From: Mycobacterium sp. DL440
Lineage (GTDB): Bacteria; Actinomycetota; Actinomycetes; Mycobacteriales; Mycobacteriaceae
Length of the DNA stretch: 64,000 nt
Reading direction: 5' to 3'
Assembly (NCBI RefSeq): GCF_011745145.1
Contig: NZ_CP050191.1
Span: 2,160,984-2,224,983, forward strand
Shown: positions 30,863 through 40,004 of the stretch, in pieces
How the letters are laid out: the number at the start of each line of letters is the position of its first letter
How positions within the stretch are numbered: position 1 is the first letter of the stretch
The notes under the pieces: model-generated
The model's input: the letters and a program-made list of their open reading frames with translations, nothing else
Database searches by the model: none
What the model was told of the DNA's origin: nothing
Program-made: the position numbers and the translations under genes

Positions 30863-31729
30863 ATGGCAGTGCGGATCATCGACCGGCCCACGGCAGGGTC
30901 GGGCCTCGGCGCCTGGGCTGGCGGGCGGTTTCGACCGGCGGTGTCGATCGCCGGGACCTACCTCGCACTGATGTTGGCCTGGGCGCTGGCCCCGTCGCTG
31001 TTCACCAGCGAGTCGCCGTATGACACCGATATCGAGGCACCACTGCAGGTCCCGTCCTGGGAGCACTGGTTCGGTACCGATGCCTCCGGGCGCGACATCT
31101 ACACCCGGGTCGTCTACGGCACCCAGAGTTCGCTGGCGATCGGGGTGGGGGCCACCGCGTTGGCGCTGAGCGTCGCGATCGTGTTCGGCCTGGCGTCCGG
31201 GCTGGGCGGTCGGTTCACCGACGGAGCCATCAGCCGGTTCCTGGAGGTCGTCCTCGCCCTGCCCGGCATGCTGGTCGCGCTGCTGTTCATCGCGATGCTG
31301 GGCCCGGGCGCAGCCACCCAGATCGTGGCTGTCGCGATCGGTTCGGCGGCGGGGTACGCGCGGATGATCCGGGGGCAGGTTCTGGCGGTGAAGGACTCCG
31401 GATATGTCAGCGCGGCAATCGCTCTGGGGCATCCACGACATCGCATCGTCAGCCGCCACATCTTCCCCAACGCGATGCGCCCCCTGGTGGTGTTGGGAAC
31501 CATGGGCGTGGGTCAGTCGATCGTGTGGGCGTCCTCGCTGAGCTTTCTCGGGCTGGGCGTCGCACCGCCGGCACCGGAGTGGGGCGCCATGCTCAACGCG
31601 GGACGCGACTTCGTCTCTACCGCATGGTGGCTGGAAGTGTTTCCGGGCCTGGCGATCGTCGGCTGCACCCTCGCAGTCACCGTCGTCGGCCGCTACCTGC
31701 AGCAACGTCTGGAAGGACGGCTGACATGA
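30863..31729 (+). CDS. ABC transporter permease, DppC-like
   Basis: 288-residue permease of the DppC/OppC family: HWFGTDASGRDIYTRVVYGTQSSLAIGV, then several helices, and the coupling loop KDSGYVSAAIALGHPRHRIVSRHIFPN. It ends with the family C-terminal signature SLSFLGLGVAPPAPEWGAML followed by a last helix. It overlaps the fused ATPase gene as ATGA, so translation is coupled. Confidence 0.94.
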   Translation: MAVRIIDRPTAGSGLGAWAGGRFRPAVSIAGTYLALMLAWALAPSLFTSESPYDTDIEAPLQVPSWEHWFGTDASGRDIYTRVVYGTQSSLAIGVGATALALSVAIVFGLASGLGGRFTDGAISRFLEVVLALPGMLVALLFIAMLGPGAATQIVAVAIGSAAGYARMIRGQVLAVKDSGYVSAAIALGHPRHRIVSRHIFPNAMRPLVVLGTMGVGQSIVWASSLSFLGLGVAPPAPEWGAMLNAGRDFVSTAWWLEVFPGLAIVGCTLAVTVVGRYLQQRLEGRLT

Positions 31730-33435
31730 CCGAGGTATTGCCCGCTCGGGCTAGAAGCGCCGAGCAGCCGTCGGACCGGTTGGTGGAAGTCTCGGGTCTC
31801 GACGTCGCCTTCGGCACCGGCCGCCATCGCCGCCAGGTGGTCCACGGGATCTCACTGCACGTCGACGCGGGGGAGTGCCTGGCCATCGTCGGAGAATCCG
31901 GGTCCGGCAAGAGCGTCACCGCGCGCACCCTGCTGGGGCTGACCGGCGCGGGCCCGAATTCTTCGGCGCAGGTGACGGCGAACCGTCTTGATGTCGCAGG
32001 CGAATCGGTACTGGGCTACCGCGACCGGGACTGGCGTGCGGCGCGCGGCAAGAAGATCGGTTTCGTGTTGCAGGACGCCCTGGTGTCTCTGGATCCGCTG
32101 CGCAGCGTGGGCCGCGAAATCGCCGAGACGCTGCGGCTGCACCGGTTCGGTAACCGTGCTAGACGGGCTGACCGGGTGATCGAATTGCTCACCGCCGTGG
32201 GGGTTCCGGAGCCGCAGGTGCGGGCCCGGCAGCTCCCGCATGAGTTGTCCGGTGGTCAACGCCAGCGGGCGTTGATCGCATCGGCGCTCGCCCTGGATCC
32301 GCCGCTGCTGATCGCGGACGAGCCGACCACCGCGCTGGATGTCACCGTGCAGGCGCAGATCCTCGACCTGCTTGCCGAGATGAAGGACCGTGGCACCGGT
32401 CTCATCGTGATCAGCCACGACCTGGCGGTGGTGAGCCGATTGGCGGACCGGGTGGCGGTGATGCGGGACGGCTGTGTGGTGGAACAGGGTTCGGTGACCC
32501 AGGTGCTCTCGGCGCCGTCACATCCCTACACGCAATCGCTGTTGGATGCGGTACCCGCGGCGCACCGCAAGGGCACGCGGCTGTCGACCGTGCTGCCGCG
32601 ACCGGTCCATCCGGTGCCGCGCAGTGCGCCCCCGTCCGACGGGATCCTGTTGCGGGCAGAGGGTTTGGTGAAGAGGTTCACCGGGCCGGACGGGGTGGTC
32701 CGCACGGCGGTGAACGATGTGTCGTTCAGCCTGGCTGTCGGTGAGACGCTGGGCATCGTCGGGGAATCCGGATCGGGCAAGACCACCACCGCCCGGCTGG
32801 CCCTGGCCCTGCTGGAACCCGATGAAGGCACCGTGCGGTTGGCCGGTGAGCCGTGGAGTGCGGCGGCCGAGGCCCAACGACGGTCCCGCCGCCGCCGGAT
32901 CTCGGTGATCTACCAGGACCCGCTCGGATCATTCGACCCGCGTTGGACGGTGCGTCGAATCATCGAGGACGCACTGCCGGTCGACCGGTTCGCCGACGCC
33001 GACGCCCGCCGGCGTCGTACCGAGGATCTGCTAGCCGACGTCGGCCTTGGCCACGAACACCTGGACCGTCGACCGCTCTTGCTGTCCGGCGGTCAACGTC
33101 AGCGGGTCGCGATTGCCCGGGCCCTGGCTCCCGAGCCGGACGTGATCGTCTGCGACGAACCGGTATCCGCGCTCGATGTCACCATCCAGGCTCAAGTGCT
33201 CGACCTGCTGGCCGACCTGCAAGACCGACTCAAGCTGTCCTACCTGTTCATCTCGCACGACCTCGGTGTCATTCACCACATGGCCGACCGGGTTCTGGTG
33301 ATGCGTCACGGCCGAGTCGTCGAGTCCGGCCCGGCTGCAGACATTTTCGACAATCCACAGGATCCCTACACCCGTGATCTGCTCGCGAGTCTGCCGACCG
33401 GCGAGCCCGAACCCGTTGCCGGAGGTTTACCGTGA
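31726..33435 (+). CDS. Fused DppD-DppF-type ABC transporter ATP-binding protein
   Basis: 569-residue protein carrying two complete ABC ATPase domains. Domain 1 (about residues 15-275): Walker A GESGSGKSV, signature LSGGQRQRA, Walker B LLIADEPTTALD, H-loop ISHD. Domain 2 (about 305-560): Walker A GESGSGKTT, signature LSGGQRQRV, Walker B VIVCDEPVSALD, H-loop ISHD. Each has the oligopeptide-transporter tail (HPYTQSLLDAVP and DPYTRDLLASLP). The fusion replaces separate DppD and DppF subunits. The ATG at 31726 was chosen because it overlaps the upstream stop; the longer open frame runs through the permease gene. Confidence 0.94.
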   Translation: MTEVLPARARSAEQPSDRLVEVSGLDVAFGTGRHRRQVVHGISLHVDAGECLAIVGESGSGKSVTARTLLGLTGAGPNSSAQVTANRLDVAGESVLGYRDRDWRAARGKKIGFVLQDALVSLDPLRSVGREIAETLRLHRFGNRARRADRVIELLTAVGVPEPQVRARQLPHELSGGQRQRALIASALALDPPLLIADEPTTALDVTVQAQILDLLAEMKDRGTGLIVISHDLAVVSRLADRVAVMRDGCVVEQGSVTQVLSAPSHPYTQSLLDAVPAAHRKGTRLSTVLPRPVHPVPRSAPPSDGILLRAEGLVKRFTGPDGVVRTAVNDVSFSLAVGETLGIVGESGSGKTTTARLALALLEPDEGTVRLAGEPWSAAAEAQRRSRRRRISVIYQDPLGSFDPRWTVRRIIEDALPVDRFADADARRRRTEDLLADVGLGHEHLDRRPLLLSGGQRQRVAIARALAPEPDVIVCDEPVSALDVTIQAQVLDLLADLQDRLKLSYLFISHDLGVIHHMADRVLVMRHGRVVESGPAADIFDNPQDPYTRDLLASLPTGEPEPVAGGLP

Positions 33436-34802
33436 CTCGCAAGATCGTGCTCAATGCGTTCGACATGAACTGCGTCGCCCATATCGTGGCCGGGACGTGG
33501 CGGCATCCTGAGTCTCAAGCCGTGCGCTACAAGGACATCGACTACTGGCTGGACCTGGCCAAGGTGCTCGAGCGAGGGCTCTTCGACGGGTTGTTCATCG
33601 CCGATGTGCTCGGCATCTACGACGTCTACGGCGGTGGGCCGGCGGCCGCCCTGCGCTCGGGTGCCCAGGTGCCGGTGAACGACCCGCTGCTGGTGGTGCC
33701 TGCAATGGCCGCTGTCACCAAGAATCTCGGCTTCGGCATCACCGCAGCCACCTCGTTCGACCATCCGTATTCATTCGCCCGCCGGATGTCGACACTGGAT
33801 CACCTCACCAAGGGCAGGGTCGGCTGGAACATCGTCACCGGGTACCTGGAGAGCGCTGCGCAGAACCACGGCCTGGACACCATCACCCCGCACGCCGATC
33901 GCTATGACATCGCCGACGAGTACACCGAGGTGTTGTACAAACTATGGGAGGGCTCGTGGGAGGACGACGCGGTCGGCGGCGCACCGGACCGGGCCAGCTA
34001 TGCCGATCCGGCCAAGGTGCATCCGATTGCGCATGACGGCAGGTATTTTCGAGTCCCCGGTATCCACCTGTGCGAGCCATCTTTGCAGCGCACACCGGTG
34101 TTGTACCAGGCCGGGGCATCGAGCCGCGGTCGGCAGTTCGGCGCCGAGAACGCCGAGGTGATCTTCATCGGCGCACCCACCAAGGAGATCTTGCGTGAGG
34201 CAGTGGCCGATATCAGAGGCCGTGCCGCGGCGGCAGGCCGTGACCCCTATGACGTGAAGATCGTCAACGGCCATGTGGTGGTGACCGGTGCCACCGAACA
34301 GGCCGCGCAGGCCCGCTATGACGAGTTTCGCCGCTACACCGATCCCGAAGGCGCCCTGGCGCTTTGGTCCGGTTGGCTGGGGACCGACCTGTCCCGCTTC
34401 GATCTCGACGATCCGGTTGCGGTCACCGACAACGAGTTCTTGAAGTCCTCGGTGGAGATGTTCGGCCAGGGACAGTGGACTCTCCGGGACTTCATCGACG
34501 CGAAAGCCATCGACGCCGAGGGCGGATTCACCGTCGGCTCACCGAGCCAGGTGGCAGACGAGTTGCAGGAGTGGGTGGAGGAAACCGACGTCGACGGGTT
34601 CAACCTCACCAATGTGATCACCCCGGGTTCTTTCGTCGACTTCGTCGATCACGTGGTGCCGGAGTTGCAGCGGCGCGGCGTGTACAAGACCTCGTATGAC
34701 GAGGGAACCCTGCGCCACAAGCTGTTCGGGCGCGGCGCCCGACTGCCCGAAACTCACCGCGCGGCCCGCTACCGCCACGCAAACCAGGAGGCCATCCGAT
34801 GA
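33432..34802 (+). CDS. FMN-dependent monooxygenase, NtaA/SnaA/DszA family (bacterial luciferase-like)
   Basis: 456-residue flavin-dependent two-component monooxygenase. Family signatures: LNAFDMNCVAHIVAGTWRHP, LARGLFDGLFIADVLGIYDVYGG-like (core FDGLFIADVLG), TSFDHPYSFARRMSTLDHLTKGRVGWNIVTGYL, and VLYQAGASSRGRQFGAENAEVIF. Relatives use FMNH2 from a separate reductase to cleave C-S or C-N bonds (dibenzothiophene sulfone, nitrilotriacetate, dimethyl sulfide). GTG start overlaps the transporter stop (GTGA). No flavin reductase is encoded nearby, so it must be supplied in trans. Its coupling to an importer suggests scavenging of sulfur or carbon; the substrate is not determinable. Confidence 0.92.
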   Translation: MTRKIVLNAFDMNCVAHIVAGTWRHPESQAVRYKDIDYWLDLAKVLERGLFDGLFIADVLGIYDVYGGGPAAALRSGAQVPVNDPLLVVPAMAAVTKNLGFGITAATSFDHPYSFARRMSTLDHLTKGRVGWNIVTGYLESAAQNHGLDTITPHADRYDIADEYTEVLYKLWEGSWEDDAVGGAPDRASYADPAKVHPIAHDGRYFRVPGIHLCEPSLQRTPVLYQAGASSRGRQFGAENAEVIFIGAPTKEILREAVADIRGRAAAAGRDPYDVKIVNGHVVVTGATEQAAQARYDEFRRYTDPEGALALWSGWLGTDLSRFDLDDPVAVTDNEFLKSSVEMFGQGQWTLRDFIDAKAIDAEGGFTVGSPSQVADELQEWVEETDVDGFNLTNVITPGSFVDFVDHVVPELQRRGVYKTSYDEGTLRHKLFGRGARLPETHRAARYRHANQEAIR

Positions 34803-36016
34803 CATCGACCACCGTTCAGCCTGTCACCTACGGATCCGAGCGGCTGACCAAGCTGATCGCCGCGATCGGCGAGGGTGCGGTCGAGCGAGAGCGCACCGGC
34901 GAACGGCCCTTCGCTGCAATCGAACTCATCCGGAGCGAGCGTCTGGGTGCCCTGCGAGTTCCCAGCGCCGACGGTGGCGGCGGGGCGACACTGCGAGAAC
35001 TTTTCGCTCTGGTGATCGAATTGGCCACGGCCGATGTGAACGTCGCCCACATCCTGCGCGGGCATTTCTCTCACGTCGAGGAGCGGCTGCGACTCGACGC
35101 CGAGCAGCGTCGCCGGGTGACCGAGCTGGCCTTGTCCGGTGCCATCGTGGGCAATGCCTCGACCGAACTGGGCTCCGCGCCGGCCGGTGGGTTCACCTGG
35201 CAGACCAAGCTCAGCCGCGACGGTGACGGCTACCGGCTCAACGGGCGGAAGTTCTTCACCACCGGCACGCTGTACGCGGACTACGCCGAGGTGCTGGCCA
35301 GCAATCCCGAGGGCGCGTCGGTGATCGCCCTGATTCCTACCGACCGGCCCGGCTTCACGGTGATCGACGATTGGGACGGCATGGGTCAGCGTGCCACCGG
35401 GACCGGCACGGCGACGTTCCAGGACATCGCGGTATCCGCCGATGAAGTACTGGAGTTCGCCCCGCCGAACGCCGACGACGAAGAGCAGTCGCTCTACCTG
35501 TCCGGCGCGTTCTTCCAGCTGTACGTGACGGCACTGGAAGTCGGTGTGGTGCACGCACTCCGCAATGATGCGGTGGCGCACGTCCTTCAGCGGCCCCGCA
35601 GCTTCGCCTGGGCGCCCAACCCGACGGCCGCCGATGACCCGCTGCTACAGCGCGAGATCGGTGAGATCGCGGCCGCCGCCTACGCCGGACAGGCCACGGT
35701 GCTGGCCGCCGCCGATGCCCTGGCCGTGGCGTTCGAGGCCGACAGCAACGGGACCGACCCGGGCCTCGAACTCGCCCATGAAGCGTCCGCGCAGGCTGCG
35801 GCTGCCAAGATCGTCGTCGACGGGCTGGCGCAGAAGGCCGCATCGCAGATCTTCGATATCGGCGGGGCCTCGGTGGTGCGGCAGTCGTATCTGCTCGACA
35901 GGCATTGGCGCAACATCCGGACGCTGGCCTCACACAACCCGGCGTCCTACAAGGCGCAGGCGCTCGGTGCTCTGTACGTGCGGGGTACCCGGCTGCCGGG
36001 CAGCGGATACTTCTGA
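34799..36016 (+). CDS. Acyl-CoA dehydrogenase-like flavoprotein (SfnB/DszC type monooxygenase)
   Basis: 405-residue protein with acyl-CoA dehydrogenase fold. N-terminal helical domain (residues 15-130), central beta domain (NASTELGSAPAGGFTWQTKL, LNGRKFFTTGTLYADYAEV, DDWDGMGQRATGTGTATFQDI) and C-terminal helices (QIFDIGGASVVRQSYLLDRHWRNIRTLASHNPASYK). The late HWRNIRTLASHNP motif is typical of SfnB/DszC-like members, which act as FMNH2-dependent monooxygenases rather than true dehydrogenases. It is the last gene of the chain, overlapping the previous stop as ATGA. Context suggests it acts with the luciferase-like enzyme on the imported compound. Confidence 0.9.
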   Translation: MTSTTVQPVTYGSERLTKLIAAIGEGAVERERTGERPFAAIELIRSERLGALRVPSADGGGGATLRELFALVIELATADVNVAHILRGHFSHVEERLRLDAEQRRRVTELALSGAIVGNASTELGSAPAGGFTWQTKLSRDGDGYRLNGRKFFTTGTLYADYAEVLASNPEGASVIALIPTDRPGFTVIDDWDGMGQRATGTGTATFQDIAVSADEVLEFAPPNADDEEQSLYLSGAFFQLYVTALEVGVVHALRNDAVAHVLQRPRSFAWAPNPTAADDPLLQREIGEIAAAAYAGQATVLAAADALAVAFEADSNGTDPGLELAHEASAQAAAAKIVVDGLAQKAASQIFDIGGASVVRQSYLLDRHWRNIRTLASHNPASYKAQALGALYVRGTRLPGSGYF

Positions 36017-36064
36017 TCCGCCCGCGCTGCGGAGTCGGCGAACTCCGGTCAAGCCCCGGGAAAC

Positions 36065-36577
36065 TCACTCCGAGATCGCTACGCCCTCATAGCTGGTCAG
36101 CATCTCGGTGTTGGGTAGCGCCATCTGCAGATAGAGGTCGATGCGGCGGATCTTGTCGTCGGCGGTGAACTCGTACACCGAGATCGAGTTCACCACCGAC
36201 TCGAAGGCCCCCATCGTGGTGCGTTCCTCGAGTTCGAGAAACACGACGCCGTCGACCTCGCTGACGCGCTTGAACAAGCCGTCCCATTCGGAAGCAGCGG
36301 CCCAGTTGGTCATGAAGTCGATGTACTGCTCCCAGTTCATGACCTCCTTGAAATTGCCGACGCGTTCGAACTCGTCAACGGCGACCAAGGCGGCCAGCGG
36401 GGCCCAACCGTCGGTCCCGAAACCGGGTTGTTTGGCGGCGCCCACCAATTGCTTGGTGGTGACCGCGTACTGCACCACGGTGCGGCGGCGGCCGGTGTAT
36501 TCGTCGACAACTTCACTGACGTCTTTCAACGGGGAAGTTCCTCTTCTGTGGTCGGATTGGAGGCGGGTACGGGTCAC
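36065..36577 (-). CDS. NTF2-like (SnoaL-type) protein linked to Rieske oxygenase
   Basis: 170-residue protein whose C-terminal two thirds show an alpha+beta cone fold pattern (WEQYIDFMTNWAAASEWDG, VDGVVFLELEERTTM, SVYEFTADDKIRRIDLYLQM). Proteins of this fold serve as isomerases, hydratases or as the small beta subunit of ring-hydroxylating oxygenases. Its ATGA overlap with the Rieske gene (start within the stop) implies a functional pair. Whether it is a true beta subunit cannot be told; it lacks an obvious beta-subunit signature. Confidence 0.75.
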   Translation of the reverse strand: MTRTRLQSDHRRGTSPLKDVSEVVDEYTGRRRTVVQYAVTTKQLVGAAKQPGFGTDGWAPLAALVAVDEFERVGNFKEVMNWEQYIDFMTNWAAASEWDGLFKRVSEVDGVVFLELEERTTMGAFESVVNSISVYEFTADDKIRRIDLYLQMALPNTEMLTSYEGVAISE

Positions 36578-37926
36578 GATCCGGTTGCTGCCAGGTACTT
36601 GTCGACGACCGAATGGAAGTGCGCGATGACGACTTCTTCCTTGACCAACGCCATGTGCTTCAGGGCCGTGTTACGCAACCCGATCTGCTGCCGTGGCATC
36701 TGCTCGTAATCCTGTTGCAGCGCTTCGAAATACTTGTAGCTGCCCGCCTGGTCGACGACGATCGGTTCCGCGGTGAACGCGGCTTTGTGCTCGTCGGGCA
36801 ACCACATGTAGCTGGCCACGTGCCAGATGCACCGGTTGGGGTCACCGTCCGGGTGCGGCAGCGACATGATGATCGTGGCTTCCCCCGCTCGGATGGTCAT
36901 GAAGAAATTGGGGAACCACACCCAGCCGTGGTTGTCGCTCATCTGGGCGTCGGTCAGCTCGCTGACGTCAAGTCCCATGCCGGTCAGCGTGTCTCGCGTG
37001 GCCCGTTGCAGGAGTGTCCGGGCGGTGACGCCGTCGGGGAAGTTCAGCGATCCGTCCTCGCCGCGGTACTCGGCGACGAGTTCGGAGAAGCGGGGGAGCA
37101 CCGCAACCGTCGACGGGAAGGTCTCGGGTAGGTCCATGATGCCGTCGACCTGCTGCTCCGGGGTGGCTCCCACGACGTCGAACGGTGCCATCGACACGCT
37201 GTGCTGTTCGAAGAACCGGTACCGGCTCGTGGCGGGATCGATATTGATCACCCGCAGCAACTGCGGGTGGATGCCGTCGATGTGGTAGCCCTCCTGGAAG
37301 GCATCGAGGACGACCTTCCAGTTGCAGTCGATGGACTCGGTCACGTCCATCACGGTGACCATCTCGTCGAGGTGATACGGCGCCAGCATGGTCGCGACCT
37401 CGTCGCCGATGAAGTCCGCCAGCGGTTTGGCATTCGGATCCGGGTTGAGAAAGATGAACCCGGCGAAGGTGCCCACCGAGACCTCGATGAGCCCGTGGGT
37501 GTCTTTGTCGATCGGCCCGGCCAGTGCTTCCCGCAGCATTCCCTTGAGCCGGCCGTCGAGGTCGTAAGACCACAGGTGGTACTGACAGATGAAGCCGCGT
37601 TTGGCGTTCCCCCGGGCCTCGCCGCACAGCATGTTGCCCCGATGCCTGCAGGCATTGACAAAGCCTCGGATCGTGTCGTCCTTGCCACGCACGATCAAGT
37701 AGGACTGATCGAAGATCTGGTACTGCTTCCAGTCGCCGGAGTTGGTCAACTCGTCCACCCGGCCGACCACCTGCCAGACTTTCTTCCAGATCGAATCACG
37801 TTCCTGAGCAACGAATTCCGGCGCAACGTAGCGGCTCGTCGGAACCTGCATCCGGTACACGTCGGGTCCGATGTCGTCCAGGCGGGTGGCGTTGTCCACC
37901 CAGTTTCCGGGGCGTGCTGTCTGCAC
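36574..37926 (-). CDS. Rieske non-heme iron oxygenase, alpha subunit
   Basis: 450-residue ring-hydroxylating oxygenase large subunit. The Rieske [2Fe-2S] site is C93-x-H95 and C114-x2-H117. The catalytic domain carries D208, E212, H215 and H220 (DAFQEGYHIDGIH), the mononuclear iron site and the electron-bridging acidic residue. The length is normal. No ferredoxin or reductase gene accompanies it, so electrons come from elsewhere. It is divergent from a TetR regulator across a palindrome at 38035-38046, suggesting induction by its substrate, which is unknown (aromatic or steroid-like compounds are typical). Confidence 0.95.
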   Translation of the reverse strand: MQTARPGNWVDNATRLDDIGPDVYRMQVPTSRYVAPEFVAQERDSIWKKVWQVVGRVDELTNSGDWKQYQIFDQSYLIVRGKDDTIRGFVNACRHRGNMLCGEARGNAKRGFICQYHLWSYDLDGRLKGMLREALAGPIDKDTHGLIEVSVGTFAGFIFLNPDPNAKPLADFIGDEVATMLAPYHLDEMVTVMDVTESIDCNWKVVLDAFQEGYHIDGIHPQLLRVINIDPATSRYRFFEQHSVSMAPFDVVGATPEQQVDGIMDLPETFPSTVAVLPRFSELVAEYRGEDGSLNFPDGVTARTLLQRATRDTLTGMGLDVSELTDAQMSDNHGWVWFPNFFMTIRAGEATIIMSLPHPDGDPNRCIWHVASYMWLPDEHKAAFTAEPIVVDQAGSYKYFEALQQDYEQMPRQQIGLRNTALKHMALVKEEVVIAHFHSVVDKYLAATGS

Positions 37927-38034
37927 GAGCGGGCCTCCTCATTTGATGTCCGGGCTGCGAGGTGTCGCTGAGGGTGGGGCGCACCCGGGCTTGTCGACAT
38001 GGAACGTGGGCTGTGACTGCGATCACTACTATAC

Positions 38035-38046
38035 ATATACGTATAT
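38035..38046. promoter_or_regulatory. TetR operator candidate between Rieske and TetR genes
   Basis: Perfect 12-bp palindrome ATATACGTATAT in an AT-rich patch in the 212-bp divergent region, about 108 bases upstream of the Rieske start and 93 bases before the TetR start. Position and symmetry fit a TetR binding site controlling both genes. Confidence 0.6.
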
Positions 38047-38138
38047 TCAATACAAGGATGCATATGGAGGGTTCGAGTAGCGACGATCGTGGAGGAGTAC
38101 CGACGCGCCCGCTGGCTAACGTTTGACAGGATGGGGTC

Positions 38139-38756
38139 ATGGCCGAACGCTGGACGAAGCAACGCCGCTTGGAGCACACGCGCAACGTTCTGCTGGATGC
38201 TGCCGAAGAGGTATTTGCGCGCAAGGGGTTTGACGGCGCCGCGCTCGAAGACATCGCCGAGGTCGGGGGATACACCCGGGGCGCCATCTACTCCCACTTC
38301 GGAAGCAAGGCCGAGTTGTTCCTGGCTGTGGTGGAACGGCAACGTCAACAGTTCCTCGACGGCTTCGCCGATGTCATCGCGACATTTCACCGACTCGACG
38401 ATCTCGACGCCGACGAACTCGGTGACCGCTGGCGGGATCTGGTCGCCGTCGAGGGGCCCGACCGGGCCGTTCTCGGATCCGAGTACACGCTGTTCCTGCT
38501 GCGCAATCCCGAGGCGCGGGACCGGGTGGCCGCACAGCGGGAGGAGACCGTTCGCGCCCTCGCCGACTACATCTCGAAAGGCGCCGCCCGTTTGGGTGGT
38601 CACCTGAGCATCCCGGCGCAGGATCTCGCCCGGGTGGTTCTGGCCGCCAACGACGGCGTCACCCTCAACAGCCTGCTTGATGAGCAGGCGGTCTACCGAC
38701 CGTTTCTCCGCATGGTGCTGGCGAACATCGTTGTCCCCAAGGGGAATAGCGGGTGA
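38139..38756 (+). CDS. TetR-family transcriptional regulator
   Basis: 205-residue regulator. N-terminal HTH ([48 protein letters not shown], core [14 protein letters not shown]) and a C-terminal ligand-binding helical domain. It is divergent from the Rieske/NTF2 pair and overlaps the downstream EamA transporter by four bases (GTGA), so it likely controls both directions. It is a close paralogue of the TetR at 52583, with which it shares almost the entire recognition region. Confidence 0.93.
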   Translation: MAERWTKQRRLEHTRNVLLDAAEEVFARKGFDGAALEDIAEVGGYTRGAIYSHFGSKAELFLAVVERQRQQFLDGFADVIATFHRLDDLDADELGDRWRDLVAVEGPDRAVLGSEYTLFLLRNPEARDRVAAQREETVRALADYISKGAARLGGHLSIPAQDLARVVLAANDGVTLNSLLDEQAVYRPFLRMVLANIVVPKGNSG

Positions 38757-39625
38757 CCCAGGTCCGACATCCGGCGCGCACGGGCGCGCTGATGGCCATG
38801 GCCTCCATGCTGTGCGTGCAGATTGGTCTGGCCGTGGCCGTCGGCCTGATCGACGACATCGGTGCCGAGGGCGCCGCGTGGCTGCGCCTGGCCTGGGCCG
38901 GAGTGCTCATATTGCTGATCGTGCGGCCGCGCCCTTCAGCGTTCACGAAATCTGCGTTCTGGGCCTGCGTCGCGCTCGGCGTGGTCACCGCCGGGGTGAC
39001 CATGCTGTTCATGGCTGCCCTGTCCCGAATCCCACTCGGGACAGCCAGCGCGCTGGAGTTCCTCGGCCCACTCGGGGTTGCTATCGCGCATGGGAAAGGG
39101 CGCAGCCGAGTGCTCTGGCCCGGGCTGGCAGCGGCCGGCGTCGTGCTGCTCACTGAGCCCTGGACGGGCGACGTCGATCTCGTCGGTGTGCTCTACGCGC
39201 TGACCGCCGCGTTGTGCTGGGCCTGCTACATCCTGCTGACGCAGCGAGTCGGCGACGAGGTCGCCGGAATCAAGGGTCTGGCGGTGTCCATGCCGGTTGC
39301 CGGTCTGGTGGGCACCGCGGTGGTCGGACCGTCGGTGATTCCCGAGTTGACGCCGCAGCTGCTCCTGATCGGGGTGGGCCTGGCGATCCTGCTGCCGGTG
39401 GTTCCGTTCGCTCTGGAGATGTCTGCCCTGCGGTATCTGAGCACCGCCGCATTCGGCACGCTGATGGCCCTGGAGCCGGCCTTCGCGATGCTGGTCGGTT
39501 TCGTGCTGCTCCACCAGATCCCGGCTTCGGCCGCGGTAATCGGCATCTGCCTCGTGGTGGCTGCGGGAATCGGCGCAGCGCGCACCGGAGCGCGCTCCAC
39601 GCCGGTCCCTGCCGAGATCGGCTGA
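38753..39625 (+). CDS. EamA/RhtA-family exporter
   Basis: 290-residue drug/metabolite-transporter superfamily protein with ten predicted helices in two EamA repeats ([18 protein letters not shown] in the first, [19 protein letters not shown] in the second). RhtA-like members export amino acids or small metabolites. The GTG start lies inside the TetR stop, so the exporter is coupled to the regulator. It may export an intermediate or toxic substrate of the divergent Rieske system. Confidence 0.9.
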   Translation: MTQVRHPARTGALMAMASMLCVQIGLAVAVGLIDDIGAEGAAWLRLAWAGVLILLIVRPRPSAFTKSAFWACVALGVVTAGVTMLFMAALSRIPLGTASALEFLGPLGVAIAHGKGRSRVLWPGLAAAGVVLLTEPWTGDVDLVGVLYALTAALCWACYILLTQRVGDEVAGIKGLAVSMPVAGLVGTAVVGPSVIPELTPQLLLIGVGLAILLPVVPFALEMSALRYLSTAAFGTLMALEPAFAMLVGFVLLHQIPASAAVIGICLVVAAGIGAARTGARSTPVPAEIG

Positions 39626-39644
39626 TCCGGCTACGCTGGCGCCA

Positions 39645-40001
39645 ATGGCACGTGGAATCTTCAATTCCCCAGTCGTCCGGTGGTTCAATGCGGCAGCCGT
39701 AGGCCTGACCCGGGTTCCAGTACTCGGCCGATGGATAGGCCACGGCGTGGTGGTCATCCGTTACGCCGGGCGGCGGTCGGGCCGCACGTTCGAGACCCCG
39801 GTTTCAGTGACGCGCGACGGCAACCAGGTGACCATCAATGTGATGACTCCGGACAGCAAGAACTGGTGGCGCAACTTTCTTGGCGACGGTGGTCCACTCA
39901 CATTGGTGAACCTCGACGGCCGGGACTGGACCGGGCACGCCACGGCGCACCGCGACGGACAGGGCAAGGTGACCGTCACGGTGCAGCTCGACGCGCCCTG
40001 A
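39645..40001 (+). CDS. Deazaflavin (F420)-dependent nitroreductase-family protein (Ddn-like), small
   Basis: 118-residue single-domain split-barrel protein. The pattern FNSPVVRWFNA, then VVIRYAGRRSGRTFETPVSV, and NWWRNFLGDGGPLTLVNLDGRDWTGHA match the mycobacterial F420-dependent Ddn/FDOR-A group. These use reduced F420 to reduce quinones or activated alkenes near the membrane. It is slightly shorter than Ddn (about 150) because the N-terminus is reduced. It is convergent with the pot operon, with three bases between stops. Confidence 0.82.
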   Translation: MARGIFNSPVVRWFNAAAVGLTRVPVLGRWIGHGVVVIRYAGRRSGRTFETPVSVTRDGNQVTINVMTPDSKNWWRNFLGDGGPLTLVNLDGRDWTGHATAHRDGQGKVTVTVQLDAP

Positions 40002-40004
40002 GAG

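Noticed and set aside
31525-31725. Upstream extension of the fused ATPase
   Set aside because: The extra residues lie over the permease gene in another frame and are Arg-rich; the ATGA overlap gives a better start.
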